Assembly: GCF_030272615.1 (NCBI RefSeq)
Contig: NC_081409.1
Coordinates: 873,698,626 to 873,762,625, forward strand
DNA length: 64,000 nt
Direction: 5' to 3'
From: Cryptomeria japonica
Lineage: Eukaryota; Streptophyta; Pinopsida; Cupressales; Cupressaceae
Shown here: piece after piece, positions 23,295 through 35,525 of the stretch
How the letters are laid out: the number at the start of each line of letters is the position of its first letter
Position numbering within the stretch: the stretch's first letter is position 1
Position numbers and translations under genes: made by a program
Notes under the pieces: generated by a model
Seen by the model: the letters and a program-made list of their open reading frames with translations, nothing else
Told to the model about the DNA's origin: nothing
The model's database searches: none

Positions 23295-23599
23295 AGAATA
23301 ATCCTTAGGGTAAGCTAGAAAATTGAAAATCATGTATTTTACCCTCAATTGATGGTAAGAAGTTATATTTCTTCTTTACCGACATATATGTGGAGTTTTT
23401 CACTTCATCAGTGAGCATTTATTGCGGTTGTAAGTCAAAATTTTGGTTATAAAGGCATTGTAACCTCTCATTTTAATTCGCCAATCATCCAAGCATTCAA
23501 AGAGAGAAAAATTGAGTAAAGGCATTCTAAAGGCGAAGCAACAAAGATCTTTTCAGAGCATTCAAGGATTTCACACTTAAAAGGTATTTATCTTTTGCA

Positions 23600-24429
23600 A
23601 TGGAATCTTCATCTTTTGTTCCCGAATTCATAGAAAATCCTACCATTGTGGAAAACATTAAGCTACCTAGACCCATTTTTAAGATCATTCCTAAGATAGA
23701 AAAATAGGATGATTCTATTGGTGCATTTTCTAAAATCCTTAAGGGATTCGCATTCACTGAAGACCCTAGGGCATACATACATTGCAACATAGAAAGTTTT
23801 GGATCTGAAGATTTGATGAACATGTACATGAATGCAATTACTAACAAGGATGGGATAGTGAAACTGGAACATAAGGTAGTTGAGGATTTAGGTTTCATAG
23901 ACATCCTCCATATGCCAGAATTCTCAGATGAAGTCGTTCGCTATGTCCTTAGCAGGGTTCACGGAGAATTTATGTGGTTGGACTCGGTATTCAAGATAAC
24001 CAAGGAAGCTATTAAAGTTGTTACTAGTTTATCCTCCACCATTTCTAGACCTGACCAGAAGAAGAAAATCCCTAACAAGGAAGTTATGAGCTTAACCAGA
24101 GCTACATATGACAATCGGTCACTTAGGGTTAATGACATAAAGGATAAAAATGTTAAATTTGCTAGCATGATAATTGGATATAAAGTTGGTCACATAAATA
24201 GGTTGAATTCTATGTCAATTTCATGCATTCACAGTGCACATGGGATGATTGTAAGCAATGGAAAGATTGATATTTGTGAATGGTTGAAGGATGAATTGCT
24301 AGAAAATTTGGATAAGATAAAAGGTGACAAGAAAGGAACATTCAAATTTGGAAATTTGTTAGTATGTTTAATGCTTTACTTTTCTGAGGAGATCCTTGGC
24401 ATAGGTCATAAGGATTTTGCCTATGATAT
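23600..24429 (+). pseudogene. T1 ORF2, N-terminal part
   Basis: ATG 23600 (MESSSFVPEFIENP) opens the conserved domain. One TAG at about 23706 is the main lesion, after which 23813-24429 is open. VLSRVHGEFMWLDSV, KITKEAIKV and CEWLKDELLENLDKIKGDKKG are clear. The frame is interrupted at 24430 by element H within a DFAYDI codon run and resumes at 32362. Confidence 0.8.
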
Positions 24430-25583
24430 TGTTAGGCCCAATATGGAAAGCTAATGTACTGAGAGGGAAGGGGTGAATCAGTACGTCAAATCCTTTTATC
24501 AACGATATCTTTACTGTTATGCATAAACCAAAAACTGCTGCAACATAACATAAAGCTAAAACAAATAGATAACAATCATACATGATTCACTCCATAACAC
24601 ATATATTTTGGTTACGCAGAAACTCTTGGTTAGAGAGAAAAATTGCGGTGGGGATGGCACCCACAACTTCACTACTACAATAATAAAGAGTGCCCGGTTA
24701 GAGCTACATGTTTAGCTATTTCTGATAGCTTACCCTATTAGGAGTATCAAGATCTTTAGATCTACCTTGCTAAAGGGTTTTACAACACTTATTCTAAATG
24801 TTGCACCTGCTTAAAGGCTTTACAATTTATAGACTTTGTTAGTCTTTTACCCTGTTAAAGGTTTCTCTTACAACTTCAAAATTTTACAATAAAATCATTA
24901 CAAATATCTACAACTTTACATCTGAAATGTTATAGCATATTCTATGTGCTTAAAATGAGATTACCTTTCTTATAGTATACCTCGGTAACCCATAAAGTAA
25001 CTCGGTAAACCCTTCTATTTACTTTGTTCTTTGACTATTCTCTGAAATCCTTCTCGGTGACCTTTGTGTCTCTGTAACAGTCATAACACTAAGTGCTTTC
25101 TTCATACACCTCTATATCTCTTCTTATCTATATATTATCTGATCTCAATCCATGTTGTATATATAGATCTCTTATGTCGACGATCTGGTTCATGGCTTCG
25201 ATCTTACAAACATGATTTATCGAATGAATAACCATACAAAATATTTCATTGGATAGATGACCTCAAAATCATACACAAACCTTAAGTGCAATTTCCAATG
25301 TGATAACGGTTCTTTGTTCCTCGATCTTGTAACATGTTTCCACATGTGTGTCTAGGTTCAATGAATCTGGTAACACGTTTCACTTGGTGTATCATTATTG
25401 CTGCTCGGTAGACATGCAGTGTTACTTAGTAGACAACTCAGTGTATACTAGGCTCTGTGACTACTTTCTTCTATAACCGACTACTCTGTGCATACCGACT
25501 GAATATTTCAGTAGTAGTAACCAACTAGAGTATATAGAAGGACTTTGGATATAAAACTAATGGAAACTTAATAAGTAGTAACA
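24430..25583 (-). repeat. H 3' LTR
   Basis: It closely matches 31232-32356; small indels distinguish the copies, such as a segment near 25470-25510 missing from the other. The reverse-strand polypurine tract sits at 25595-25584, immediately inside. Confidence 0.9.
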
Positions 25584-25927
25584 ATCTCCCCTTTTGACAT
25601 TAGTTGAGATGTTTGACAAAACTACTTTCAAAGTCATAGCTCAAAAATCCATATACTTGCAAAATTTGACTAAACAGACAGTACATACATTAGTCAATCA
25701 AATAGTATATTTAGATATACTCCCCTTATCACTATACTATACAAAATTTTGATTTTGCATGCTCGGTGATCAATGTTTTGTGATGACTGCTCGGTTCACT
25801 ACTCTTCTATCAAAATTAACTATGCATATGAATACTATGTTCTGCTCAGTATACTCCCCCTATATACTACATTCCCTTTTATACTTTGATACTATACTCA
25901 CTCCCTCTTTTTGACAAACATCAAAAT

Positions 25928-28900
25928 TTAGTTACCATTAGGTGGTGGCAACTGGTCAAAAATGGATTTGTACTTTGTCTTGGCATCGATGAGAGCAGCA
26001 GAGAGGGCATCCTTGACACTATCCATGAGTGAATTTTGAGCTGTAATGTCAGCTAACAGTGAAATTAGTCCATCTAAGGTGCTTCCCTCTTCCTGAGTGG
26101 ATAGGGAGGTAGCCTTGTTGATCTATTCTTTGATGGATGAAAGATGAGGAATGAATAATATTTGAAGTGTCATTATGTCCATCCTTATCTTGTGCTCTTC
26201 ATTCCTTAGTTTCAATTGTTGAGCCATGAGATGTTGTAGCTTGGTATAAAAATTCTGAATAGAGTGTGGCTCGGTGGTCAACTTATTAGAGAGATCAGTG
26301 ATCTCTTTCTCAATTACTTCTATTTTAATTTTGATGTCCTCAATGAATAGAGACAATGTACAGAGTTTCTGAAATAAATAAAGAATGTGCTTGAGTTGAG
26401 GGGTCAACTCAACAATAAATTTGACAAGTTTAACTTTGCCAATAGCAATAGCTTTTTGTACCTCTTCAATAATTTTAGCAGTGAGCTCCTTGTCCTTTAA
26501 CTTGCTCAAATATTCAGATGCATCTACTCTAGATGTCTCTATCTTGGTTAGGAGTTCATCCAGTTGAATGTGGATGGTGGCATCTTTTGTCACTGTTGCT
26601 TCAGGTAGAATATCTGTTAAGAGTGCTTTCACCTTCTGAAGTACTTTATTTTTCTTTTGAATAGCCATTTGCTTCTCTTGTTCAGCTTTGGCTTTGCATA
26701 GTTCACTGAATTCAATGAGTGCTTGCCCTTTTAATTTGGATATATCAACATTGGGCAACACTATTGGTTTTGACAAATCTAATTTGAAACTATGCTTTTT
26801 CATCTTCTTTTCTTTACCTTTCACTAGTTGAACTAAAACAATGGCTTGTGAGGCTTGGTGACCCTTGGTAGGTTACTCGGTAGAGGCAACACTTTGGTCG
26901 GTTTATTTAGCCTCTGATGTAGCCTTTGTTGTGTCAGTCAATGCTTTTGTGCTTGTGGTCTCGGTTGTAACATTTTCAGTGCTAGAAGGGGCTTGAGATG
27001 TCTATCCTTTGGTGGCCTGAGAAGCTGTTTCTCCTTCTGTAGACTTGTGACCTTCTGTTCCTTATTCAGTATCTTGAGGGGCCTCGGTTGAAATAGACTA
27101 AGTGACCGAAGGATAGGGCTGAACTTGCTCCAAAGCTGACTCACTGGATACCAGTTTGACATATGCATTCCCTTCTATCATTTCCTGTTCAGGTGCCTCG
27201 GTGTCCATGATATCCTCATCAATTTGTATAGTGTCAGTAGGGTCTTGCTCGGTGATATCAGGATCTTCCTCAGTAACACCAACTGTTTCAACTTCAGCTT
27301 GCTCACCAGCATTCTTGATTCAAAATATTTCCTGCCATTTTTCCTTGGTCTCATTCTCTACATCCAAGTAAAATCCATTCATCAATTTCAATACTCTTTG
27401 CTTGACTAGAAAGTTTGAGTGGTGGTTTGTCAGATGTTCAGTGATCTCATCTACTGACATGTCTAGAAAGAGATGTACCAGACTTCTTTCTCTCATCTTC
27501 TTTTCTGAGTCCATGGCATACTTCCACCTGTTGTCAATATGCAAATATAATTCATTTGGAAGAGATTGAGATACTTCCAATGGTACCAATCAGAATTTCA
27601 ATAGTGTGCAGATGACAGCTTCTTCTATTTGTCTCTTTTGATCATCAGATGTAGATTCATATTTAACATATTTGAATGCTCCAAATCCACCATATTGCTT
27701 CAGATTAGTACAAAAATTGTCAACAATATGTACATTTACCTTTTTGCTCTTGACTATCTAAAATTTACTTGCATCTTCAGATTCGGTGTCACTAGACTCT
27801 TTAGTCAAAATGAGTCTCCGAGTAGATTTCTTGTAAGTTTTTGTTACCTTTGGTGCAACAACATTCTTTGGTTTCTTACTCGATGATGCAGCAAATGATC
27901 TTGTGTTTGGGTGCTTAACTGAAGGAGTCGGTGATACCTTTGATGTATCCTGTTTCTTTATTTTCAAAACTTTCCCTTTAGGCAATTCGGTGCTCGGTGT
28001 TATAGCTGCCTCTTAGGCTTCAGATTCCTCTTCGGTGATGGCTATAGTGCCCTTGATAGGTGTGGAGGAAGAACCTTCTCCAAATTTCTCCATTAATACC
28101 TTGATCATTTTTTATGCCTTCCTTATAGCCTTGGGTACTACAATGCTCATTTTTACTTTTTCCTTCACTTCTTCATATGTTCCATACCTCAGCTCGATAG
28201 CATGCCTTGGTAATGTAAGAAAAGCATCTATCTGCTGTTGTGTGATGTCAAAATCAATCTCATAACCCATAGGTGGTAAAGATTGGGTTCTCGGTTCCAC
28301 AACATTAACATAGCAGTAATCCGTGTCCACTTCAAACCATATGTCATCCTTGTATTTCTCTACTAACAGGGGTGGGATCCAGTACCTGTTATGCATCCTT
28401 TCCTGAAACTTGCTAAAGTAATCATCCATAATATCATTAAAATTATCACCTATCTTCTTTATGAAGTCATTGATTTGATGGGTGATTGGTCAGTGTAGCT
28501 CCCAAACTACATTACCGACTGATGGAAAGAATTTCTCAAAATAGAAAAACATGCATACTAGAAGTGATCCAAACTTCAGAGTGTTAGCCGAGTTGTTCTT
28601 CTTTATCTTCCTTATGGTGTTTAGATTCTCAAATAGGTTTTTCAGCAATACTTCACAAAGATCAATTTTCATTCCTTTCTTCACAATTTTATATGCTAAG
28701 TCGACTGCTGCACAGGGTACACTATTTTCCCTTGCTGATTGGAAGAAACAATAACCTATTACTCTAAAGGCAAACTTTAGCTCTGCATCTATTACATTGT
28801 TCAATTTCAGTCCTCTGCAATCTAATTCAACTTCGGTTAGAGTGATCAATTCCTTTTGTGATATCATTTTATGAGCTTGGGCATGATCAAAGATAGGGTA

Positions 28901-29311
28901 ACCGGTGATCAAATGAATGATTTCCTTGGTGATTTTGAATGGTTGCTCCACTAACCACATGAAATCATCATGAACTCTGCTTAGAACAAACTTGACCCAC
29001 TAGGGTTTGAATACATAGGGATAGGTTAGGGCTTCAGTCAATCCCTTGATTTTGATGTGCTCATACTTGCTATCTAATTTCCCATCGGTACACAATTTAT
29101 CATATGTGTCCTTGATTTCAACATGACCTAGTTCCTCAACATGACACTTAGTAAAGAATCTTACATCCTCGACTAATAAAACTCTATCCGAAATGAGTGA
29201 AAATGTAGTTTTATCATTCGGTTCAGAAGCTATTTTGGGAGTTAAAGAGTATTTCAGTGAGGGCTTTTCGATGTTCTCAACAATAATGGGATTCTGGATC
29301 TTAGATGCCAT
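25928..29311 (-). pseudogene. H ORF2: divergent relative of T-family ORF2, broken
   Basis: About 1,130 codons from ATG 29311 (MASKIQNPIIVENIEKP) to TAA 25930-25928. The N-terminal domain matches T2 ORF2 in order and spacing: MASxxxxP.I.ENI, F-MWL....FKITKEII..-TGYP, IDLCE-LL-NL-NTIRKIKK and a K-GSLLVCM-FYF end. Then follow an aromatic middle (28429-28112), a basic serine-rich patch (27985-27758), an acidic region, and a long coiled-coil/helical C-terminal part (26824-26123). Stops at 29000, 28490 and elsewhere split it into seven open pieces. Function unknown. The low but clear similarity to T2 suggests selection on this protein for a long time. Confidence 0.7.
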
Positions 29312-29815
29312 TGCAGATTTCAGATAATCACTTCAGATGAGATCCCTAGGGTTTGACAACTTTCAAAAGGCAGATGCTTTCTACTTAGCAAATAATAACA
29401 ACTTGATATGATCGGTAAACTATCTTGATAATGCTTTGTGATTGATGTAAATACCTTGAAATTTTCTTGGGAGGTGGTTTGATTGCCTTTGATTCACTTT
29501 TCTCTGCTTTCTTGAAAACTTGGTGAGTGAAAAATGACCACACAATAGCTTTAAGTACACAATATACCTTATCGGGATTCATGCAGTTAGGTCAAAAGAC
29601 ATTAAATGCACTCGGTACCACTTCCTTTTTATGCTTTTACCGAGTAGCCAGTCTTCCTGTATTCACCAAATAGACAAGCTTCCAAAAGACATGATAAAAT
29701 TTCAAATTTCTTAATGCATCTTTAACTATGCAGATTTTGAATTAAGTGCATGAAAAAATAGGAACTGTTAAGATTTAACCTTTGAGAGAATGCAGTCCCT
29801 TCATACTTTTAGCGA

Positions 29816-31169
29816 TTAATTTGGAATAGGTGCACCTAACTTGGTAGGTAAGGTGCTTTCTTCATTTGACACAATTTCTTTCTTTTTCTAAATCATCTAT
29901 AATTTGCCTTTTATTTCTTCAATATCTCCTCTAGGTTGATCTCTGCAATCTCTAGCCAAGTGTCCAATTTTGTGACAATGAAAACATGCCATACCAGGAT
30001 TTCTCCATGATCTTTGATTGTTCATTCCAAACCTTATAAAGTAGTTGGCACTTATATGTCCATATCTTCCACAAAATTCACACCATATCCTTGTATTATA
30101 ATCCCATGGTACTGTAGAATACTATCGGTAAGGATCTGTGTGAGTTTGGTAACCTCTAGCATTTGCTCGGTGTGCAGACCACATATAGTTCTTTTGCTTA
30201 AACCAACACTTCTTGGTACTATGTCCATATCTATTGCAGTTTTTACAAAACCCTTTGAATTTTGCCTTCTGATAATTGTTAATAGACTTTGTCCTACATT
30301 GATTAGATGTGTGACCATATTTATTGCAATTGTAACAATAACCATTAGACTTAGTGACATTCGGTTGCTTACCTTTTTTGATTTGGCACAAGTTAGAAGT
30401 ATGACCTTGATTTCCACAGTAGCTACAAATAGGCTTCTTTCCTTTGATATTCTTCTTATTTCCAGCTTTCTTTGATGATTCTCCTCTCTCGGTTGTATGA
30501 ATTCCCTTCTTGGTAGAGTCTTTTCCTTTATAACCAAGTCCTGCATCTTTGTTGGGTCTTCTTATATTCAGCTGCTCATCCAACATCTTTGATGCTTCAT
30601 AACTCTTTTTTAGTGTTTCCTTGGATTTCTTTTCTATTTCAAGTTCATTGGTCAACCTTGATACTTCAAGTTTCAATGCTTGATTCTCATCATCTTTTAG
30701 ATTTGCTTCATGATGTGCATAGCCCAATTGATCTGACATATTACTTTGTATTCCAATCATCCTAGTGATTTCATCATTCTTTTTTAGATACTAATGCTTC
30801 AAGCTGGTGTTTTTCTCTTTCTAGATCTCTTACTTTATCTTCAGTTGTCCTTAATGCATAAAGATTCTCGATCATCTATGTGTTGAAATGTTCATGTCCT
30901 CTTTTCATTGCTTTTAGTTGATTAGTTAGTGCTTTGTTCTTTTCTTTCAGTTGTCCAATCATTTCTTCAGTCTCTTCAGATATACTGTTCTCAGATGATG
31001 TTTCAATTTGTTCCACTAGCTCTTGAGAGTCCTACAAATCATCAGATAATATTCTTCTCACTTTCAACAGTTTTTGCATTTGTCTTTGCATGTCTGCAAT
31101 CACTTGATTAGCATGATCCAATTCTTCTTGCAAATACACAATTCTCAGAGATTGTTTATAGCCTTCCAT
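29816..31169 (-). pseudogene. H ORF1: coiled coil plus five CCHC knuckles, broken
   Basis: From ATG 31169 (MEGYKQSLRIVYLQEELDHA). Coiled coil runs 31169-30600 with stops. A basic lysine-rich hinge follows, then knuckles CSYCGNQGHTSNLC (near 30430), CYNCNKYGHTSNQC (near 30320), CKNCNRYGHSTKKC (near 30225), a degraded CEFCGRYGHISANY (near 30060, another frame, last Cys changed to Tyr) and CFHCHKIGHLARDC (near 29960). It ends at TAA 29818-29816. Five knuckles in a row is closer to cellular CNBP-like RNA-binding proteins than to normal copia gag, which has one. Confidence 0.8.
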
Positions 31170-31217
31170 TGATAAGATATTTTTCCTTAGGCTATTAAAC
31201 CCTTTTCCAAGATTGAA

Positions 31218-31229
31218 GCTCTGATACCA
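31218..31229 (-). other. H primer-binding site
   Basis: A perfect TGGTATCAGAGC on the reverse strand, two bases inside the 5' LTR. Confidence 0.95.
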
Positions 31230-31231
31230 AT

Positions 31232-32356
31232 TGTTAGGCCCAATATGGAAAGCTAGTGTACTAAGAGGGGAGGGGTGAATCAGTACTTCAAATCCTTTTA
31301 TCAACAATATCTTTACTATTATGCATAAACCAAAAACTACTGCAACATAACATAAAGCTAAAACAAATAGATAACAATCATACATGATTCACTCCATAAC
31401 ACATATATTTTGGTTACACAGAAACTCTTGGTTAGAGAGAAAAATTGTGATGGGGATGGCACCCACAACTTCACTACTGCAATAATAAAGAGTGCCCGGT
31501 TAGAGCTACATGTTTAGCTATTTCTGATAGCCTACCCTATTAAGAGTATTAAGATCTTTAGATCTACCTTGCTAAAGGATTTTACAACACTTATTCTAAA
31601 TGTTGCACTTGGTTAAAGGCTTTACAATTTATAGACTTTGTTAGAGTCTTTTACCCTATTAAAGGTTTCTCTTACAACTTCAAAATTTTACAACAAAATC
31701 ATTACAAATATCTACAACTTTACATCTGAAATGTTATAGCAGATTCTATGTGCTCAAAATAAGATTACCTTGCTTATAGAATACCTTGGTAACCCATAAA
31801 GTAACTTGATAAACCCTTCTGTTTACTCTGTTCTTTGACTATTCTCTGAAATCCTTCTCGGTGACCTTTGTGTCTCTGTAACAATCATAACACTCAGTTC
31901 TTTCTTCATACACCTCTATATCTCTTCTTATCTATATATTATCTGATCTCAATCCATGCTGTATAAATAAATCTCTTATGTCAGTGATCTGGTTCATTGC
32001 TTCGATCTTACAAACATGATTTATCGAATGAATAACCATATAAAATATTTCATTGGATAGATGACCTCAAAATCATACACAATCCTTAAGTGCAATTTCC
32101 AATGTGATAATGGCTCTTTGTTCCTCGATCTTGTAACATGTTTCCACATGTGTGTCTAGGTTCAATGAATCTGGTAACAAGTTTCACTCAGTGTATCATT
32201 ATTGCTACTCGGTAGACATACAATGTTACTCGGTAGATAGCTCGGTGTATACTGGGCTCTGTGAACAATGACTTAATATTTCGGTAGTAGTAACCGACTA
32301 GAGTATATAGAATGACTTTGGATATAAAATTAATGGAAACTTAATAAGTAGTAACA
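31232..32356 (-). repeat. H 5' LTR
   Basis: 1,125 bases, TG...CA termini on the reverse strand, with the C-rich tract near 31262-31275 typical of the copia-type LTRs here. The right target duplication GATAT follows. Confidence 0.9.
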
Positions 32357-32361
32357 GATAT

Positions 32362-35019
32362 TTCTGTTGGAAAATAGATAAAGGAGGCAATCACTAGTAT
32401 GGGAGCTAACAAAGATGACTTGGTTAAAGATTACTTTAAGAATTTTCAAACCAGAATGAAATAGAGAGAAAGGATTTCCCAAAGCATCATAGACAAATAT
32501 GATAAGCAAATATGCTTTGTAGTAAAGAGAGATGAAATCTGGATGGAAGCAGTTAGACCCAGAATAGTATGGATTACTAAAATGGGATATGAGGTGGACT
32601 CTCACATCTTGGAATCATATGCAAAAATATTCCTAGATGCTCCACCGGAACCATAAAAAAAAATATTTGGTAGTGCTGAAACAATTGAAAGTGATGTAGC
32701 CATGATGAAGTAGAGAAAGCAAAGAGACAAATTCATGAAAGATGCTTCTAAATGGTAAAATAAGTTACAAAAGGTTTGATGAGTCTTGGCGGTATTGCTG
32801 CTAGTATAAAAGAAAGTCAATCAGAGCAGACACGGGTAGCTCATGTTTCCCTAGTTGTTACTTCTTCTGAGACAAAAAGTGATAAGGCAGCTAAATTTAA
32901 AAGAGTTGAAAGGAAGAAAAAGAAGCCTTCACTGACACCTACTCCATCTCCAAAGAATTCAAGGACACAAAGAAAGAAAAAATAGGCTATAAGAGAGCCT
33001 AGTGGTCTGAAGAAGAAGGTAACTCCAAAGAAGAAATTAGAACCTAAGGCACCGGATACTCTTACACTAGAAGAGTTGGTAAATGAAATCACACAAGAAG
33101 GTAACCTTAGCAATGTAAATAAACTTTATCATTCTTTCAAAGATTCAAATAAAAAATCTATAGAGGAAAGCATTATATTACATCTTGATATCTACAAGAA
33201 AGTTCTCATTGAGGTTGTAGATGATTTGCCTAATGATTTGTATTTGAGGTTAGAGGCTGAAAGGATGTCAGATATCGAATTAGATAAGAAATTGAAAGTA
33301 GAGGCTCTACTTGTTGTGCATCCTATTAACTCTAAATAGGAAATTGACGACGTAATTTTAGAGGAAAACATAACAATTTTTGTGATTGGTCACCAACAGG
33401 TTAGCCTTATGGTAGGCCAAGTAAAGGAAATTGCAGATGAAATAGCAGACAAATGGGACATATTCTTTGTGGAAAGAGAAAAGAAAGAAGAAAAGGATAG
33501 ACAGAAAATGGATGTCTTTTGCAAAGGTATATCAAAAGGATAAAGGTAAAGGTAAAATTAGTAGTGTACCTAATATAACGGTCAAGGATAACCTTCCTCC
33601 ACTGGCACAAGACACCCCACCGATAATTGTAGAGGCATCGGTACAAACTGACAGTCAACCAGAAGAGAATGCTGAGGAAATAACAAGAGATGACACTAAT
33701 CTGGAATCTGAAGTTCATTTTACCATGAATGTGGACACACAAGACTTTAACATTGTCATGGACAAAGAGGCTGCAAAGGTTAAGGCACCTGAAGCTACAA
33801 ATATTGAGATCTCTGAGTCACCGGTCAACACTATTGACTCTCAGGAACATTGAGATACCAATAGAAGTTGAGAAACCTGATACCATCCCAGATGCTACTC
33901 AGCCTAACATTGAGAAACTAGCATAAGTAGAAGCAGAAGAAGAGGTAAAAGCGCAAACTGAACCTATAAATGTTGACACTCAGCAGAGGGTAGAGAAACC
34001 GGCAGACAAAGAACCCAAACAGAGTATAGCTAAACTGATAGTCATCAAGGCAGAAAGTGAGGATGACAGTAAGGTTGAAAACAAAATTGAAACATAGAGT
34101 GAACAAAAAGAAGAAATAGTGAATGAAGAAGAGGTCATTGATGGAAATAAGGAAGAAGTGGTTAAGGCAATTGGACAAGTATCTGAAGAAAAGAAATTTA
34201 TTGTTGAGCCTAGCACTTCCACCATGGATTACAGGCCTACAAATGTGACTGATGCACTTTTGGATTCAATAAAGAGGATCACAGATTGCAATGCCTTAGC
34301 ATTTAAGGCCATTGATGATACATTACCTATTTTGAAAATGATTGCATCGGCTTGTAAGATAGATCATATTGATGGATCTTTAGGTAAATTGGACACATTG
34401 TCCAAATTCATTGCTTCAAATATTCTAACTATAGATAAAATAAATGAGGAGACTATTAAGGAAAGGGTGAATAAGGAGAAAAATGAATTCTTTAATAAAA
34501 CTATCAAGGATTGTACTAGAGCATATTGACTCTTTATTACCGATACTTAATTCCACTATTTTGGAATATAAAGAATTGTATAAAGAAGCATGCAAGCCTC
34601 ACAACCTGACAAAAAACATTCAGGAAGAGATAAAGAAAACACAAAAAGAGATTGATGATATAGAAAACAATATGATAGGTTCTTCGGAACTTACCTCAGT
34701 TTTTTATCAATAAATGGCAGTTTTTGAGGAAAAGATTGAGAAACTAGAAAAAGAAAAAGCAAAGATAAGAATGAAGGCACGTGAGCTAAAAAACAAACCT
34801 GGCCCTAGATTGGACAACCTTATAACTCAATAGATTGAGTTGTCTAAAGAAAAAATTCAAGGAGAAAGATCACTGGAGCAACATATGCATTATCTTATCG
34901 GTATGATCCAATAGACTAAAACCATTATCTTTGACAACACCAAATTCATGTAGAGTCTTAATCTGATTTTGGCGGATATCTTTCAAATTGTACATAACCG
35001 AATATAGTATATGAGGTAG
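32362..35019 (+). pseudogene. T1 ORF2, C-terminal part
   Basis: It resumes after H with residues matching T2 and T3 (…SMG..KDDLVKDYF-NFQTRMK). It then shows the KR-rich patch (32896-32985), the helical domain LYHSFKDSN..-IEESIILHLDIY (33115-33339), the acidic and proline-rich linker (33500-34130), the DALLDSIKRITDCNALAFK domain (34240-34500) and the terminal coiled coil (34714-35019, ending VHNR-x-YMR and TAG). Broken by several TAG/TGA codons and frame changes, mostly at former CAG or CAA codons. Confidence 0.75.
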
Positions 35020-35066
35020 AATTTTGAATTCTTTGATTATTTTTGACATCCTTTGTCATTGATGTC

Positions 35067-35220
35067 AAAGGGGGAGTAGTAGTGTGGAGAGAAATGTACA
35101 GATGAGATCATTTGTTCAAGGGGAGCACTCCTATTTTTGGATCAGTTTTGGACTTTATTTTTGGATATCAGTTTTTGGATTTTTCTCATGAGTATTGCCA
35201 TCAATGCCAAAGGGGGAGAT
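35067..35220 (+). other. T1 duplicated polypurine tracts
   Basis: AAAGGGGGAG at 35067-35076 follows 'tttgtcattgatgtc'. AAAGGGGGAGAT at 35209-35220 follows 'gccatcaatgcc' and directly precedes the 3' LTR. The first starts about 50 bases after the ORF2 stop. The same pair is present in T2 and T3. Confidence 0.8.
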
Positions 35221-35525
35221 TGTTGGCATTCTACACTCAGATGAGAATAGTTGATGTTGTCATTGATGGAAACTGACTGGTAACATGGTTCACAGCTTAC
35301 ACCGAAAACAAACATCATTTACTAGCACCGACAGGCACAACTAGATTATTCTCACTGACACCCAGTCTACACCAATAGAAGATCTTACCAGCACCCCAGC
35401 CGACATGGAAATTATATTGTTTTTTATTGTAATTATATTGTATAGCCAACATGATGTATTGTAAAGACTCATATATGTATGAGATCTTATAGGTCATCTT
35501 GTAAGTGATAGGTATGCGAAATATG
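35221..35525 (+). repeat. T1 3' LTR, truncated
   Basis: It starts TGTTGGCATTCTACACTC and is uninterrupted where the 5' copy was hit by E and T2. It matches the 5' LTR to 'gtatgcgaaatatg' and then switches to unrelated sequence, losing about 560 bases. Confidence 0.85.

Larger units (their letters stand above)
24430..32356 (-). mobile_element. Element H: divergent RT-less copia-type element with ORF1 and ORF2
   Basis: LTRs 24430-25583 and 31232-32356 share TGTTAGGCCC...GTAACA termini. The element is flanked by a perfect GATAT target duplication (24425-24429 and 32357-32361). Reverse-strand order: 5' LTR, perfect primer site, ORF1 with five knuckles, ORF2, polypurine tract AAAAGGGGAGAT, 3' LTR. 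LTR sequence is unlike T1-T3, but both proteins are recognisably homologous to theirs. No polymerase gene is present. It is the youngest layer in T1. Confidence 0.9.
5658..35525 (+). mobile_element. Element T1: RT-less copia-type element with ORF1 and ORF2, interrupted by E, T2 and H
   Basis: T1's own sequence is in three pieces: 5658-5772, 21361-24429 and 32362-35525, about 6.3 kb in total. Order: 5' LTR (split), primer site, ORF1 (coiled coil plus CCHC knuckles), ORF2 (split), two polypurine tracts, truncated 3' LTR. Continuity across E+T2 is seen because the 3' LTR runs uninterrupted through the same place (about 35325-35345). Continuity across H follows from the matching reading frames of T2 and T3 and from the GATAT duplication. 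No protease, integrase, RT or RNase H is present between ORF1 and ORF2. It inserted into the RT domain of the older copia element. Confidence 0.85.

Noticed and set aside
28035-28265. Forward frame with hydrophobic residues opposite H ORF2
   Set aside because: It lies opposite the H ORF2 coding strand and is not kept in T1-T3.
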